This document shows positions 47,126-55,398 of a DNA stretch of 64,000 bases, in pieces. How positions within the stretch are numbered: position 1 is the stretch's first letter; every line of letters starts with the position of its first letter. Location: NCBI RefSeq assembly GCF_003627815.1, contig NZ_CP032698.1:5084001-5148000 (forward strand), read 5' to 3'. Made by a program: the position numbers and the translations under genes. The stretch is from Streptomyces hundungensis (GTDB lineage: Bacteria; Actinomycetota; Actinomycetes; Streptomycetales; Streptomycetaceae). The notes under the pieces are model-generated. The model was not told where the DNA came from. It saw only the letters and a program-made list of their open reading frames with translations, and searched no databases.

Positions 47126-47251
47126 GGTTGTCACGGTACGCAGCGGCGGCCCGTTCCACAGGGGGGCTAACCCCCGTATCCGTACTCGTGACGGCACGAG
47201 CGGAAAGCGGCGGCGCGGGTGTGCTCGTTCCAGGCCTGGAGGCGCCCGGGC

Positions 47252-47298
47252 TTGCCCGGCTGTATATCGTCATGCAGAGTTCTGGGTGACTGAATAAA
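47252..47298 (+). promoter_or_regulatory. Candidate promoter and operator of the RpiR gene
   Basis: A possible TTGCCC (47252) to CAGAGT (47275) promoter is followed at once by CTGGGTGACTGAATAA (47282-47297). The same 16-mer, with two changes, lies inverted in the hutU promoter at 52045-52060. The rest of 47126-47444 shows no gene. Confidence 0.5.
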
Positions 47299-47444
47299 GC
47301 GCCGATGGCCGCCCGGCCGCGCTGTACTCTCTCGGGGCGTCCGGGCTCCGGCCCGTTCCGCCCCGCGCGCGGCCCCGCCGGCGCCGCGCCCCGGCGGTCC
47401 GTGATGGGGTACGAACCGGGCGTCTCGGCAAGGGAGTTGGGGCG

Positions 47445-48305
47445 ATGCGCATGAAGGGGGACGGCATGAGCGAGGGCCCGGCCGCACGGCTGCAACAGCT
47501 CTTCGAGGGGCACCGGCTGACCCCGACCCAGCGGCGCATCGCGCACTGCATGGTGCGCCAGGCCGCCGACGTGCCGTTCCTGTCCAGCGTCGAGCTCGCC
47601 GAACTCGCCGGGGTCAGCCAGCCCTCGGTGACCCGGTTCGCGGTCGCCCTCGGCTTCGACGGCTACCCGGCGCTCCGCCGCCATCTGCGCGAGGTGGCGC
47701 CGGTCGCGGCCGACGAACCCGCCGAGACCTCGTACAACGAGTACCAGCAGGCCGTCCGGGCCGAGATCGAGAACCTCCAGCACCTCGCCGGGCTGCTCGC
47801 GGACCCCGGACCCGTCGAGAACGCGGGCCGGCTGCTCGCCGCGTCCCGGCCGCTGCCCGTGCTCGGTCTGCGCGCGGCGTCCTCGCAGGCCCGCGGCTTC
47901 GCCTACTTCGCGGCCAAGGTCCACCCCGATGTGCGGCTGCTCGACGAGGGCGGCACCATGCTGGCCGACCGCATCGACGCGGCCGTGCGGGCCGGGGCCT
48001 CGGCGCTGCTGTGCTTCGCGCTGCCGCGCCACCCCAGGGAGGTCGTGGAGGCGCTCGCCCACGCGCGCTCCGCCGGGCTGACCGTGGTCACCGTCGCCGA
48101 CTCCGCGTTCGCGCCGGTCGCCAAACACAGCGACCTGCTGATCCCGGCGGCCGTGGGCACCGGGCTCGCGTTCGACACGGCGTGCGCGCCGATGCTGCTC
48201 GGCCGGGTGCTCCTGGAAGCCATGTGCGACGACCTGCCGGACGCGCAGGCGCGCCTGGAGGAGTTCGACGCGGGAGCCGCCGCGCGCGGCCTCTTCGTGG
48301 AGTAG
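47445..48305 (+). CDS. MurR/RpiR-family transcriptional regulator
   Basis: 286 residues from ATG 47445 (GGGAG upstream; ATG 47466 with AAGGGGG is an alternative). The N-terminal ~80 form the RpiR HTH (VELAELAGVSQPSVTRFAVALGF is the helix region, read in parts). Residues ~130-260 form a SIS sugar-phosphate-like binding domain (VLGLRAASSQARGFAYF, ALPRHPREVVEAL). It could repress or activate the nearby hut genes: a motif in its own promoter recurs in the hutU promoter. The ligand is unknown. Confidence 0.88.
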   Translation: MRMKGDGMSEGPAARLQQLFEGHRLTPTQRRIAHCMVRQAADVPFLSSVELAELAGVSQPSVTRFAVALGFDGYPALRRHLREVAPVAADEPAETSYNEYQQAVRAEIENLQHLAGLLADPGPVENAGRLLAASRPLPVLGLRAASSQARGFAYFAAKVHPDVRLLDEGGTMLADRIDAAVRAGASALLCFALPRHPREVVEALAHARSAGLTVVTVADSAFAPVAKHSDLLIPAAVGTGLAFDTACAPMLLGRVLLEAMCDDLPDAQARLEEFDAGAAARGLFVE

Positions 48306-48335
48306 CTTGCCGCGCGCGGAGCACCCGGCCCCGGT

Positions 48336-48710
48336 TCACACTTCCAGTTCGTTCTCGATCTTCTTCAGCTGGTGGCGGGCCATCGCGAGATTGGCGCGCT
48401 TCTTGTCCAGCGCGAGATAGAGGAACAGACCGGTGTTGCCCCGGCCCTTGAGCAGCCGGATCAGGTGGTACTGGCCGTCGAGCGTGATCAGGATGTCCTC
48501 GATCTCCTCCTTGAGGCCGAGCATCTCCATGGTCCGCAGCTTGGCGCGCACCACATCGGTGTTCCCGGCGGCGGCCACCGTCAGGTCGAGGTCCTTGCCG
48601 CCGCCCAGGGTGCCCAGGGCCATGCCGCTGCTGTAGTCGACGAGGGCCGCGCCCAGGGCGCCCTCGATCGAGGTCATCGCTTCCTTGAGCGTGGTTTCGG
48701 TGTTGCTCAT
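48336..48710 (-). CDS. Roadblock/LC7-type protein
   Basis: 124 residues. The fold pattern is [20 protein letters not shown], then [17 protein letters not shown] and [17 protein letters not shown]. It matches the paralogue at 50010-50414 position for position. Roadblock proteins usually regulate small Ras-like GTPases or dimerise. It is last in a four-gene minus-strand operon (50414 to 48336). ATG 48710 is preceded by GGGAG. It converges on the RpiR gene with a 30-bp gap. Confidence 0.85.
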   Translation of the reverse strand: MSNTETTLKEAMTSIEGALGAALVDYSSGMALGTLGGGKDLDLTVAAAGNTDVVRAKLRTMEMLGLKEEIEDILITLDGQYHLIRLLKGRGNTGLFLYLALDKKRANLAMARHQLKKIENELEV

Positions 48711-48766
48711 CGGGGTCGTACTCCCTTTCCTTCGGGGGCTGTTCCGGCTCGGTGTGCCGGGGCCGT

Positions 48767-49168
48767 TCATGGGGTCTCCTGCCGGTCGAGGGCGCCGTCG
48801 ATCAGCTCGCCGACGCGCGTGCTGGAGCGGCGCGCTTCGAGATGGAGCCGGCCGACGTTGACGCGCGGCTCGGCGAGGAGGGTCAGCACGGCGGTGGAGC
48901 CCGCCGCGTAGGTGGCGACGTAACCCGACTCGCCGCGCACCAACAGCTCGCGGAAGGCGCCCTGTCCGGTGGACTCGGCCAGCCGCTGGGCGACGCCGAG
49001 CGCCGCGGCGGTGAGGGCTGCGACGCTCTCGACGGCCTGTGCGGCGCCGTCCTGGGCGAGCACGAAACCGTCCGAGCTCGCCGCGAGCACACCGGTGAGC
49101 TGAGGCAGCCGCGCCCTCAACCTCCGTAGTTCTTCCAGGACTTCAGCGACTTCCGCCTCCGCCGCCAT
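48767..49168 (-). CDS. Roadblock/LC7 (MglB-like) protein
   Basis: 133 residues. A leading helix ([17 protein letters not shown]) is followed by a roadblock core ([67 protein letters not shown]). This is closer to CvnB/MglB GTPase-activating proteins than its two neighbours are. ATG 49168 has AGGAGA six nt upstream. No GTPase gene is next to it. Confidence 0.83.
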   Translation of the reverse strand: MAAEAEVAEVLEELRRLRARLPQLTGVLAASSDGFVLAQDGAAQAVESVAALTAAALGVAQRLAESTGQGAFRELLVRGESGYVATYAAGSTAVLTLLAEPRVNVGRLHLEARRSSTRVGELIDGALDRQETP

Positions 49169-49206
49169 CAGCTGTCTCCTCTCGGCGCGCTGCCGCAGTG
49201 CGCGTA

Positions 49207-50004
49207 TCACAGCGTGGCCTCCAGCGCGTCGCGCAGCCGTTGCAGCAGCGCGACATCGGGGGCGGTCGTCTCCGCGGCCAGCCGGGCGGCCCAGGCGAGG
49301 CCTTCCGGCGGCTCCGGCGGGGTGGTGCGCGGGGTCTCGACGGCCCCGAGGGCCGCCAGCCTGCGCACGTCGATCAGGGTGTGGAAGGCGGGCCGGCCGA
49401 TCTCCCGAGCGATGTCCTGGGGGGTGCGCGTCCCGTCGATTCGGCTCAACACCGCCCGCTGGCCCACGGTGAGCGGGGTGTCCGGTGGGCGCCGGCCGCG
49501 CACCAGGGGGGCGGTGTCAAGGTCCGGGCAGGGCCAGATCCGGTCGAGGAGCTCCCTGCGGCGGGCCGCTTCCCGCTCCACCGTCTCGGCGGGTACGGGG
49601 CGTATGGGACCCATCCAGTGGCCCACCCCGTACCGGAACCGGGTGGGCCCGCTGCTGGGGGCGAGGGCGAAGAACGCCGCGTCGTGCAGGGCGCCCAGAT
49701 GGCAGAGCTCCAGTTCGCCGTCGCCGACCTGGCCGCTCTCCACCAGGTAGCGGCCGACCCGGCCGCGCGGGCCCGCCCGGTCGACGGCCTCGCGCCAGCC
49801 CTCGGGCCGCAGCCGCCCGGCCGCGGTGAGCAGCACGTCGATGCCGGGCGCCGCGGGGCTCTCCGCGTGCACCACCTGGCCTTCGCAGAGGTAGAGGGTG
49901 CCCCGGTCGCGCAGCAGGGCGCCGGTCGCCCGCTCGGCGACGAGACGAACGAGCATGGGCGAGACGGCCGTGCGCGTCTCGGGGGCGGGTCTCTCCATCG
50001 CCAT
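49207..50004 (-). CDS. DUF4388/PatA-N-like protein with winged-helix C-terminus
   Basis: 265 residues. The N-terminal half has the DUF4388 (PATAN) pattern seen in proteins that accompany GTPase-roadblock systems: LVRLVAERATGALL, GTLYLCEGQVVHAES. The middle contains ELCHLGALHDAAFFAL, and the C-terminus looks like a winged helix (LSRIDGTRTPQDIAREIG, LIDVRRLAALGAVE). No catalytic residues are seen. ATG 50004 starts 5 nt after the upstream roadblock stop, so the two are co-transcribed. Confidence 0.75.
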   Translation of the reverse strand: MAMERPAPETRTAVSPMLVRLVAERATGALLRDRGTLYLCEGQVVHAESPAAPGIDVLLTAAGRLRPEGWREAVDRAGPRGRVGRYLVESGQVGDGELELCHLGALHDAAFFALAPSSGPTRFRYGVGHWMGPIRPVPAETVEREAARRRELLDRIWPCPDLDTAPLVRGRRPPDTPLTVGQRAVLSRIDGTRTPQDIAREIGRPAFHTLIDVRRLAALGAVETPRTTPPEPPEGLAWAARLAAETTAPDVALLQRLRDALEATL

Positions 50005-50009
50005 GGCTC

Positions 50010-50414
50010 TCACAGCACCAGCCGTTCGGCCAGATCGCGCAGGCGCAGCCGGGCGAGGGCGAGATTGCCTTCGCCGCGGTCGAGCCACAGGTGCAGAAAG
50101 ACGCTGCTGTCGAAGGCCGTCTCGACGAAACAGAGCAGGTGGTAGGCGGTACGGGTGGTGATGATCAGGTCCTCGACGGGTGGGCCGGTGGCCGACAGGT
50201 CCGGTGTGCCGAGGGAGGGGGCCACGCCGAAGCCCGGGTGCTCGGCGGCCATCCGGGCAAGCTCCGCGGTCTCGGCGGCGGTGGCCTCGTGGTCGCCGCC
50301 GGGGGCCTGCCCGATGGCGCCGAGGGCGAGCCCGCTGGTCCAGTCGGCCACGCCCGCCCCGAGCGCTCCCGGCAGCAGCATCGCCTCGAGCAGGCACTCG
50401 TCGATTCCGGGCAC
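50010..50414 (-). CDS. Roadblock/LC7-type protein (first gene of operon)
   Basis: 134 residues. GALGAGVADWTSGLALGAIG and the EDLIITTRTAYHLLCFVE, LHLWLDRGEGNLALARLRL regions align with the protein at 48336-48710. GTG 50414 was chosen over ATG 50441 because GGGAGGGAG lies seven nt upstream. It is first in the four-gene operon. The ~220 bp before it, after the LysA-like gene, has no gene and probably holds the promoter. Confidence 0.82.
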   Translation of the reverse strand: MPGIDECLLEAMLLPGALGAGVADWTSGLALGAIGQAPGGDHEATAAETAELARMAAEHPGFGVAPSLGTPDLSATGPPVEDLIITTRTAYHLLCFVETAFDSSVFLHLWLDRGEGNLALARLRLRDLAERLVL

Positions 50415-50637
50415 GCGGAACTCCCTCCCGGCGCGGCGCATGGATGGTCTTCGGCGCTGCCGAACGGACGTGCGGCAGCGACGAAGACGTTACGCACGGT
50501 TGCATGTGCTGGTGGGAGTTCTGGCATTTTCCAGCGGCGCATGCCCGGCTTGGCTAGGGTGCGCGGCCCTTTGGGCAGAGCCGAACTCCGGGTGCCGGGG
50601 CGGGAGTTCGAGGCGATGGCCGATTACATGCGGGTGG

Positions 50638-51984
50638 TCACAGCAGGGCCTCGGCGTGCGCGCCGCCCGCCTCCACGACCAGGTCCTCGATCGGCTGCGG
50701 GGTACGCACGGGCGCGAACCGGATGCCTTCCGGGGTCTCGGCGAAGCCGTAAATACCGGGCCTGGCAAGGGAGTTGTAGGAGTAGTGATGCGCGAAGTAG
50801 TACGCCCCGGTGTCCAGGACCGCCGTGTAGTCGCCCTGTTCGAGCAGGGGCAGCGGGCGGTTCTCGGCGAGCAGGTCGCCCGCGAAGCAGGCGGGCCCCG
50901 CGATGTCCTGGGCGACGGCCGGGCCCTGCTTGAGCCGGCCCTTCGCGTCGTACGCCTCGATCCGCAGCGGCCAGGAGGCGGGCGCGTACACGGTCCGGGC
51001 GGCGATCTGCACCCCGGCGTGGGTGACCGCGATGGGGCGGCCGCCCGAACGCTTCGCGTACTCCACCCGGGCGACGACCAGCCCGTGCTTCGCCAGCAGT
51101 GAGCGGCCGAATTCCGTCACCAGGCCGTACCTCCCGTCGAACAGACCCGGCACCTCCTCCTTCAGCAGATGGGCGTAGGCGGCGTACGTCGGCGTCTCCT
51201 CGTCGGAGCCGAAGTTGACCGGGAGCCCGCCGCCGATGTCGAGGGTGTCGACCTGACGGTGTCCGACCGCCGCGTTGATCTCCTCGGCGAGCTCGTAGGC
51301 CACCCGGACGCCCCGCGCCATCAGGGAGAGCGCCACGCCCTGGGAGCCGGAGTGGGTGTGCAGCCGGGTCAGCCAGGGGCGCTCCGCGTACGCCCGCACC
51401 ACCCACTCCCGGGCGCCGTCGTCGAGCAGGGCCACCCCGAACTTGGAGGTGGCCGTCGCCGTGGACAGCGCGTCGATGGAGCCCGCGCCGAGCTGCGGAT
51501 TGACCCGCAGGCCGATCGGCGAGGCGATCGGGGACGCCTCGATCAGCGCGTCCAGGCGGGCCAGCTCCTGGGGGTTGTCCGCGTTGACGGCGATGCCGAG
51601 GTCGAGCGCTTCGCGCAGGTCGGCGGGGGTTTTGGCGGGCGAGTCGAGCACGGTGTCGGCGGGGCCGACGCCCGCGGCCCTGGCGAGCGCGAGCTCGCCC
51701 GGACTCGCCACTTCGGCGCCCAGGCCCTCGGCGCGCAGGAGGCGCAGGACCGGCACCAGGGGGCAGGCCTTCACGGCGAAGGCGTGCAGGACGGGGGCGT
51801 CGGTGACGGCGGCGAAGGCGGCGCGCAGGGCGGCGGCGGCCGCGCGGATGCCGGTGGTGTCGAGGAGGGCGACGATGGGGGCGTCGGGCCCGGCCAGGCC
51901 CTGCTCCACCGCGGCCCGCACGGCCTGTTCGCGGCGCCGCGCCGCAGCGGTCCCGACCGAGGGGGACGTTGCCTGGGTGGTCAT
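50638..51984 (-). CDS. Diaminopimelate/ornithine decarboxylase-family (LysA-like) enzyme
   Basis: 448 residues of the fold-type III PLP family. The PLP lysine is Lys72 in HAFAVKACP. HTHSGSQG, the GGGLPVNFG phosphate-binding loop, TEFGRSLLA and CFAGDLLA follow. The substrate cannot be read directly: the family spans meso-DAP, ornithine and related amino acids. It is divergent from hutU and shares its promoter region, so a role in amino-acid catabolism beside histidine use is possible. Start ATG 51984. Confidence 0.88.
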   Translation of the reverse strand: MTTQATSPSVGTAAARRREQAVRAAVEQGLAGPDAPIVALLDTTGIRAAAAALRAAFAAVTDAPVLHAFAVKACPLVPVLRLLRAEGLGAEVASPGELALARAAGVGPADTVLDSPAKTPADLREALDLGIAVNADNPQELARLDALIEASPIASPIGLRVNPQLGAGSIDALSTATATSKFGVALLDDGAREWVVRAYAERPWLTRLHTHSGSQGVALSLMARGVRVAYELAEEINAAVGHRQVDTLDIGGGLPVNFGSDEETPTYAAYAHLLKEEVPGLFDGRYGLVTEFGRSLLAKHGLVVARVEYAKRSGGRPIAVTHAGVQIAARTVYAPASWPLRIEAYDAKGRLKQGPAVAQDIAGPACFAGDLLAENRPLPLLEQGDYTAVLDTGAYYFAHHYSYNSLARPGIYGFAETPEGIRFAPVRTPQPIEDLVVEAGGAHAEALL

Positions 51985-52034
51985 GCGATCAAGCCAATCA
52001 CCGGGCGGGCCCGGGCGCAGACCCTCGGGCGGTA

Positions 52035-52063
52035 TTGACTAGTTCTATTCAGTGACCCAGGAT
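52035..52063 (+). promoter_or_regulatory. hutU promoter with operator-like motif in the spacer
   Basis: TTGACT (52035-52040) and CAGGAT (52058-52063) are 17 bp apart, a good housekeeping promoter 37 bp before the hutU ATG. The spacer holds CTATTCAGTGACCCAG (52045-52060), the complement of the motif in the RpiR promoter. TATTCA and TGAATA also flank this region as an inverted pair. Confidence 0.6.
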
Positions 52064-52099
52064 GTGAATATCTGGATCAGGTCACGAGGAGGCAGCGCC

Positions 52100-53758
52100 A
52101 TGTCAGGACCCCGCCCCGTACGGGCACCGCGCGGTACGGAACTGAGCGCCCTGGGATGGCAGCAGGAAGCCGCGCTGCGCATGCTCCAGAACAACCTCGA
52201 CCCCGAGGTCGCCGAACACCCCGACCAGCTCGTCGTCTACGGCGGCACCGGCAAGGCCGCCCGCGACTGGCGCTCCTTCGACGCCATGGTGCGTACGCTG
52301 CGGACCCTCAAGCAGGACGAGACGATGCTCGTCCAGTCCGGGCGCCCCGTCGGCGTCATGCAGACCCACGAGTGGGCGCCGCGCGTCCTGATCGCCAACT
52401 CCAACCTGGTCGGCGACTGGGCCAACTGGGAGGAGTTCCGCCGCCTGGAGGCGCTGGGTCTGACCATGTACGGCCAGATGACGGCCGGCTCCTGGATCTA
52501 CATCGGCACCCAGGGCATCCTCCAGGGCACGTACGAGACGTTCGCCGCGGTCGCCGCCAAGAAGTTCAACGGCACGCTCGCCGGAACGATCACGCTCACC
52601 GCCGGCCTCGGCGGCATGGGCGGCGCCCAGCCGCTCGCCGTGACGATGAACGACGGCGTCGCGATCTGTATCGACGTCGACCCGCGCGCCATCGAGCGCC
52701 GCATCGAACACCGCTACCTGGACGTGCGGGCCGACTCGTTGGAGCACGCGCTCCAGCTGGCCGTCGAGGCGCGCGACGCCCGCCGTCCGCTCTCCATCGG
52801 CTTGCTCGGCAACGCGGCGGAGCTCCTGCCGCGGATGCTCGCCGAGGGCGCCCCGATCGACATCGTGACCGACCAGACCTCGGCCCACGACCCGCTCGCC
52901 TACCTCCCCGTCGGGGTCGCCTTCGACGACATGGCGGCGTACGCGGCGAAGGACCCGGCGGGCTTCACCACCCGCGCGCGGGAGTCCATGGCCCGGCACG
53001 TCGAGGCGATGGTCGGCTTCATGGACGCCGGGGCCGAGGTCTTCGACTACGGCAACTCCATCCGCGGCGAGGCTCAACTGGCGGGCTACGAGCGGGCGTT
53101 CGCCTTCCCCGGCTTCGTCCCCGCCTACATCCGGCCGCTGTTCTGCGAGGGCAAGGGCCCCTTCCGCTGGGCGGCCCTGTCGGGCGAGGCGTCCGACATC
53201 CACAAGACCGACAAGGCGCTGCTCGACCTCTTCCCCGAGAACGAGTCCCTGCACCGCTGGATCAAGATGGCCGGCGAGCGCGTCCACTTCCAGGGTCTGC
53301 CCGCGCGCATCTGCTGGCTCGGCCAGGGCGAGCGGGACAAGGCGGGCTCCATGTTCAACGACATGGTCGCGGACGGCACGCTCGCGGCGCCGCTGGCGAT
53401 CGGTCGCGACCACCTCGACTGTGGCTCGGTGGCCTCCCCGTACCGCGAGACCGAGGCGATGCTCGACGGCTCCGACGCGATCGCCGACTGGCCGCTCCTG
53501 AACGCGATGGTCAACGTCGCCTCCGGGGCGTCCTGGGTCTCGATCCACCACGGTGGGGGTGTCGGCATGGGCCGGTCCATCCACGCGGGGCAGGTGTCGG
53601 TGGCGGACGGCACGAAGCTGGCGGGCGAGAAGATCCGCCGGGTCCTCACCAATGACCCCGGGATGGGTGTCATTCGGCATGTCGATGCGGGATACGACAT
53701 CGCGGAGCGGGTGGCGGACGAGAAGGGCGTACGCGTCCCCATGCGGGAGGGCGAGTGA
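52100..53758 (+). CDS. hutU: Urocanate hydratase HutU
   Basis: 552 residues, standard length. It hydrates urocanate to imidazolonepropionate, the second step of histidine breakdown, using tightly bound NAD+. [12 protein letters not shown] opens the NAD-binding region. [16 protein letters not shown] holds the conserved Cys441 near the active site, and [18 protein letters not shown] is the C-terminal signature. ATG 52100 has GAGGAGG upstream. It heads the hut cluster; the next gene is 449 bp away across a tandem repeat. hutH is not in this window. Confidence 0.97.
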   Translation: MSGPRPVRAPRGTELSALGWQQEAALRMLQNNLDPEVAEHPDQLVVYGGTGKAARDWRSFDAMVRTLRTLKQDETMLVQSGRPVGVMQTHEWAPRVLIANSNLVGDWANWEEFRRLEALGLTMYGQMTAGSWIYIGTQGILQGTYETFAAVAAKKFNGTLAGTITLTAGLGGMGGAQPLAVTMNDGVAICIDVDPRAIERRIEHRYLDVRADSLEHALQLAVEARDARRPLSIGLLGNAAELLPRMLAEGAPIDIVTDQTSAHDPLAYLPVGVAFDDMAAYAAKDPAGFTTRARESMARHVEAMVGFMDAGAEVFDYGNSIRGEAQLAGYERAFAFPGFVPAYIRPLFCEGKGPFRWAALSGEASDIHKTDKALLDLFPENESLHRWIKMAGERVHFQGLPARICWLGQGERDKAGSMFNDMVADGTLAAPLAIGRDHLDCGSVASPYRETEAMLDGSDAIADWPLLNAMVNVASGASWVSIHHGGGVGMGRSIHAGQVSVADGTKLAGEKIRRVLTNDPGMGVIRHVDAGYDIAERVADEKGVRVPMREGE

Positions 53759-53770
53759 CCACCCACCCCT

Positions 53771-54195
53771 CCCCGGGGGCTCTGCCCCCGGACCCCCGTT
53801 CGCGCCTTGAGGGCGCTCGTCCTCAATCGCCGGACGGGCTGGGTATGCCTGCGGAGCCCAGCACCGATGCGGCCAGGCCCGCGGACGCGCCCGCCCCGAA
53901 CCCTGCCAGGGGCGCGGGGAACTGCGCGAGCAACCACGCACGGTCCGCGGGCGACCGGGTCCAGGCCCCGGGGGCTCTGCCCCCGGACCCCCGTTCGCGC
54001 CTTGAGGGCGCTCGTCCTCAATCGCCGGACGGGCTGGGTATGCCCGCGGAGCCCAGCACCGATGCGGCCAGGCCCGCGGACGCGCCCGCCCCGAACCCTG
54101 CCAGGGGCGCGGGGAACTGCGCGAGCAACCACGCACGGTCCGCGGCCGGGGCGATTCCCCCAGAGGGTTTCGGGGAGGGGCGGGGTGGGGGGAGC
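53771..54195. repeat. Composite repeat locus 4, tandem duplication
   Basis: A 195-bp unit (53771-53965) is followed by a second, nearly identical copy (from 53966 to about 54145; I see one difference, CCTGCGG versus CCCGCGG). Each holds an A-type hairpin (GGGGGCTCTGCCCCC), module B (GCGCCTTGAGGGCGC) and a C unit (GGGGCGCGGGGAACTGCGCG). A G-rich D tail runs up to the next gene. It lies between hutU and the M20 gene. Confidence 0.87.
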
Positions 54196-54207
54196 TCCTT
54201 CCAGGAG

Positions 54208-55398
54208 ATGTGGCGTGAGCTGGCCCCCATCGGCCGCGACGCCGACACCCACGGCTACCGCCGCCACGCCTGGACCCCCGCCGACGCCGACTGCCGCGCC
54301 TGGTTCCGGGCACAGGCCGAATCCCGCGGACTCGGCTACGAGGTGGACCGGAACGGGAACCAGTGGGCCTGGGCCGGCGACCCCGAGGCCGGCGACGCCG
54401 TCGTCACCGGCTCGCACCTCGACTCCGTACCGGACGGCGGCGCCTTCGACGGCCCCCTGGGCGTCGTGTCGTCCTTCGCCGCACTCGACGAACTCCGGCG
54501 CCGGGGCGCCGAGTTGACCCGCCCGCTCGCCATCACCAACTTCGGCGACGAGGAGGGCGCCCGGTTCGGCCTCGCCTGCGTCGGCTCCCGGCTCACCGCC
54601 GGACAGCTCACCGTGGAGGCCGCGCACCGGCTGCGCGACGCGGACGGCGTGAGCCTGCCGCAGGCCATGGAGCGGGCCGGGTACGACCCGGACGCCATCG
54701 GCCCCGACCCCGAACGCCTCGCCCGCATCGGCGCGTTCGTCGAGCTGCACGTCGAACAGGGCAGGGCGCTCGACCTGAGCGGCGACGCCGTAGGCATCGC
54801 CTCGGCGATCTGGCCGCACGGCCGCTGGCGGTTCGACTTCGCGGGCGAGGCCAACCACGCCGGCACCACCCGCCTCGTCGACCGGCGCGACCCGATGCTG
54901 ACGTACGCCGAGACCGTCCTCGCCGCCCGCCGCGAGGCCGAACTCGCGGGCGCCGTAGCCACGTTCGGGAAGATCTCGTGCGAGCCCAACGGCGTCAACG
55001 CCATCCCGTCGATGGTGCGCGGCTGGCTGGACTCGCGCGCCGCCGACCAGTCCACCCTGGACACCGTCGTCACCGCGATCGAGCGGGCCGCCCGCGAGCG
55101 CGCCGAGCGCGACGGCGTGGACCTGAGCGTCGTACGCGAGTCGTTCACGCCCGTCGTGGAGTTCGAGCACGCCCTGCGGGACGAGATCGCCAAGATCCTC
55201 GGCGGCGGCATCCCCGTCCTGGGCACCGGCGCCGGACACGACGCCGGGATCCTGTCGGGTTCGATCCCGACCGCCATGCTGTTCGTGCGCAACCCCACCG
55301 GCGTCTCGCACTCGCCGGCCGAGTTCGCCGGCGAGGACGACTGCGTCGCCGGAGTCCTCGCACTCGCCGATGTACTGGAGGGCCTGGCGTGCAGGTGA
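54208..55398 (+). CDS. M20-family amidohydrolase (allantoate amidohydrolase-like)
   Basis: 396 residues. Metal-binding motifs are SHLDSVPDGGAFDGPLG, FGDEEGARFG, ELHVEQG and GAGHDAG; the dimerisation domain has NHAGTTRLVDRRDP. The family hydrolyses N-carbamoyl, allantoate-like or formimino/formyl amide substrates. Placement between hutU and hutF suggests it supplies the last step, N-formylglutamate or a related amide to glutamate, in place of HutG; this is inference. ATG 54208 abuts AGGAG, a poor spacing. The upstream frame runs into repeats, so the native 5' end may have been altered. The stop overlaps hutF. Confidence 0.88.
   Translation: MWRELAPIGRDADTHGYRRHAWTPADADCRAWFRAQAESRGLGYEVDRNGNQWAWAGDPEAGDAVVTGSHLDSVPDGGAFDGPLGVVSSFAALDELRRRGAELTRPLAITNFGDEEGARFGLACVGSRLTAGQLTVEAAHRLRDADGVSLPQAMERAGYDPDAIGPDPERLARIGAFVELHVEQGRALDLSGDAVGIASAIWPHGRWRFDFAGEANHAGTTRLVDRRDPMLTYAETVLAARREAELAGAVATFGKISCEPNGVNAIPSMVRGWLDSRAADQSTLDTVVTAIERAARERAERDGVDLSVVRESFTPVVEFEHALRDEIAKILGGGIPVLGTGAGHDAGILSGSIPTAMLFVRNPTGVSHSPAEFAGEDDCVAGVLALADVLEGLACR

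Noticed and set aside
48336..50414. A conservon (cvn) operon
   Set aside because: No histidine kinase, DUF742 or GTPase gene is present, and there are three roadblock proteins rather than one.
53755..54207. N-terminal extension of the M20 enzyme through the repeat
   Set aside because: The extension is a translation of tandem repeat DNA and contains no family sequence.
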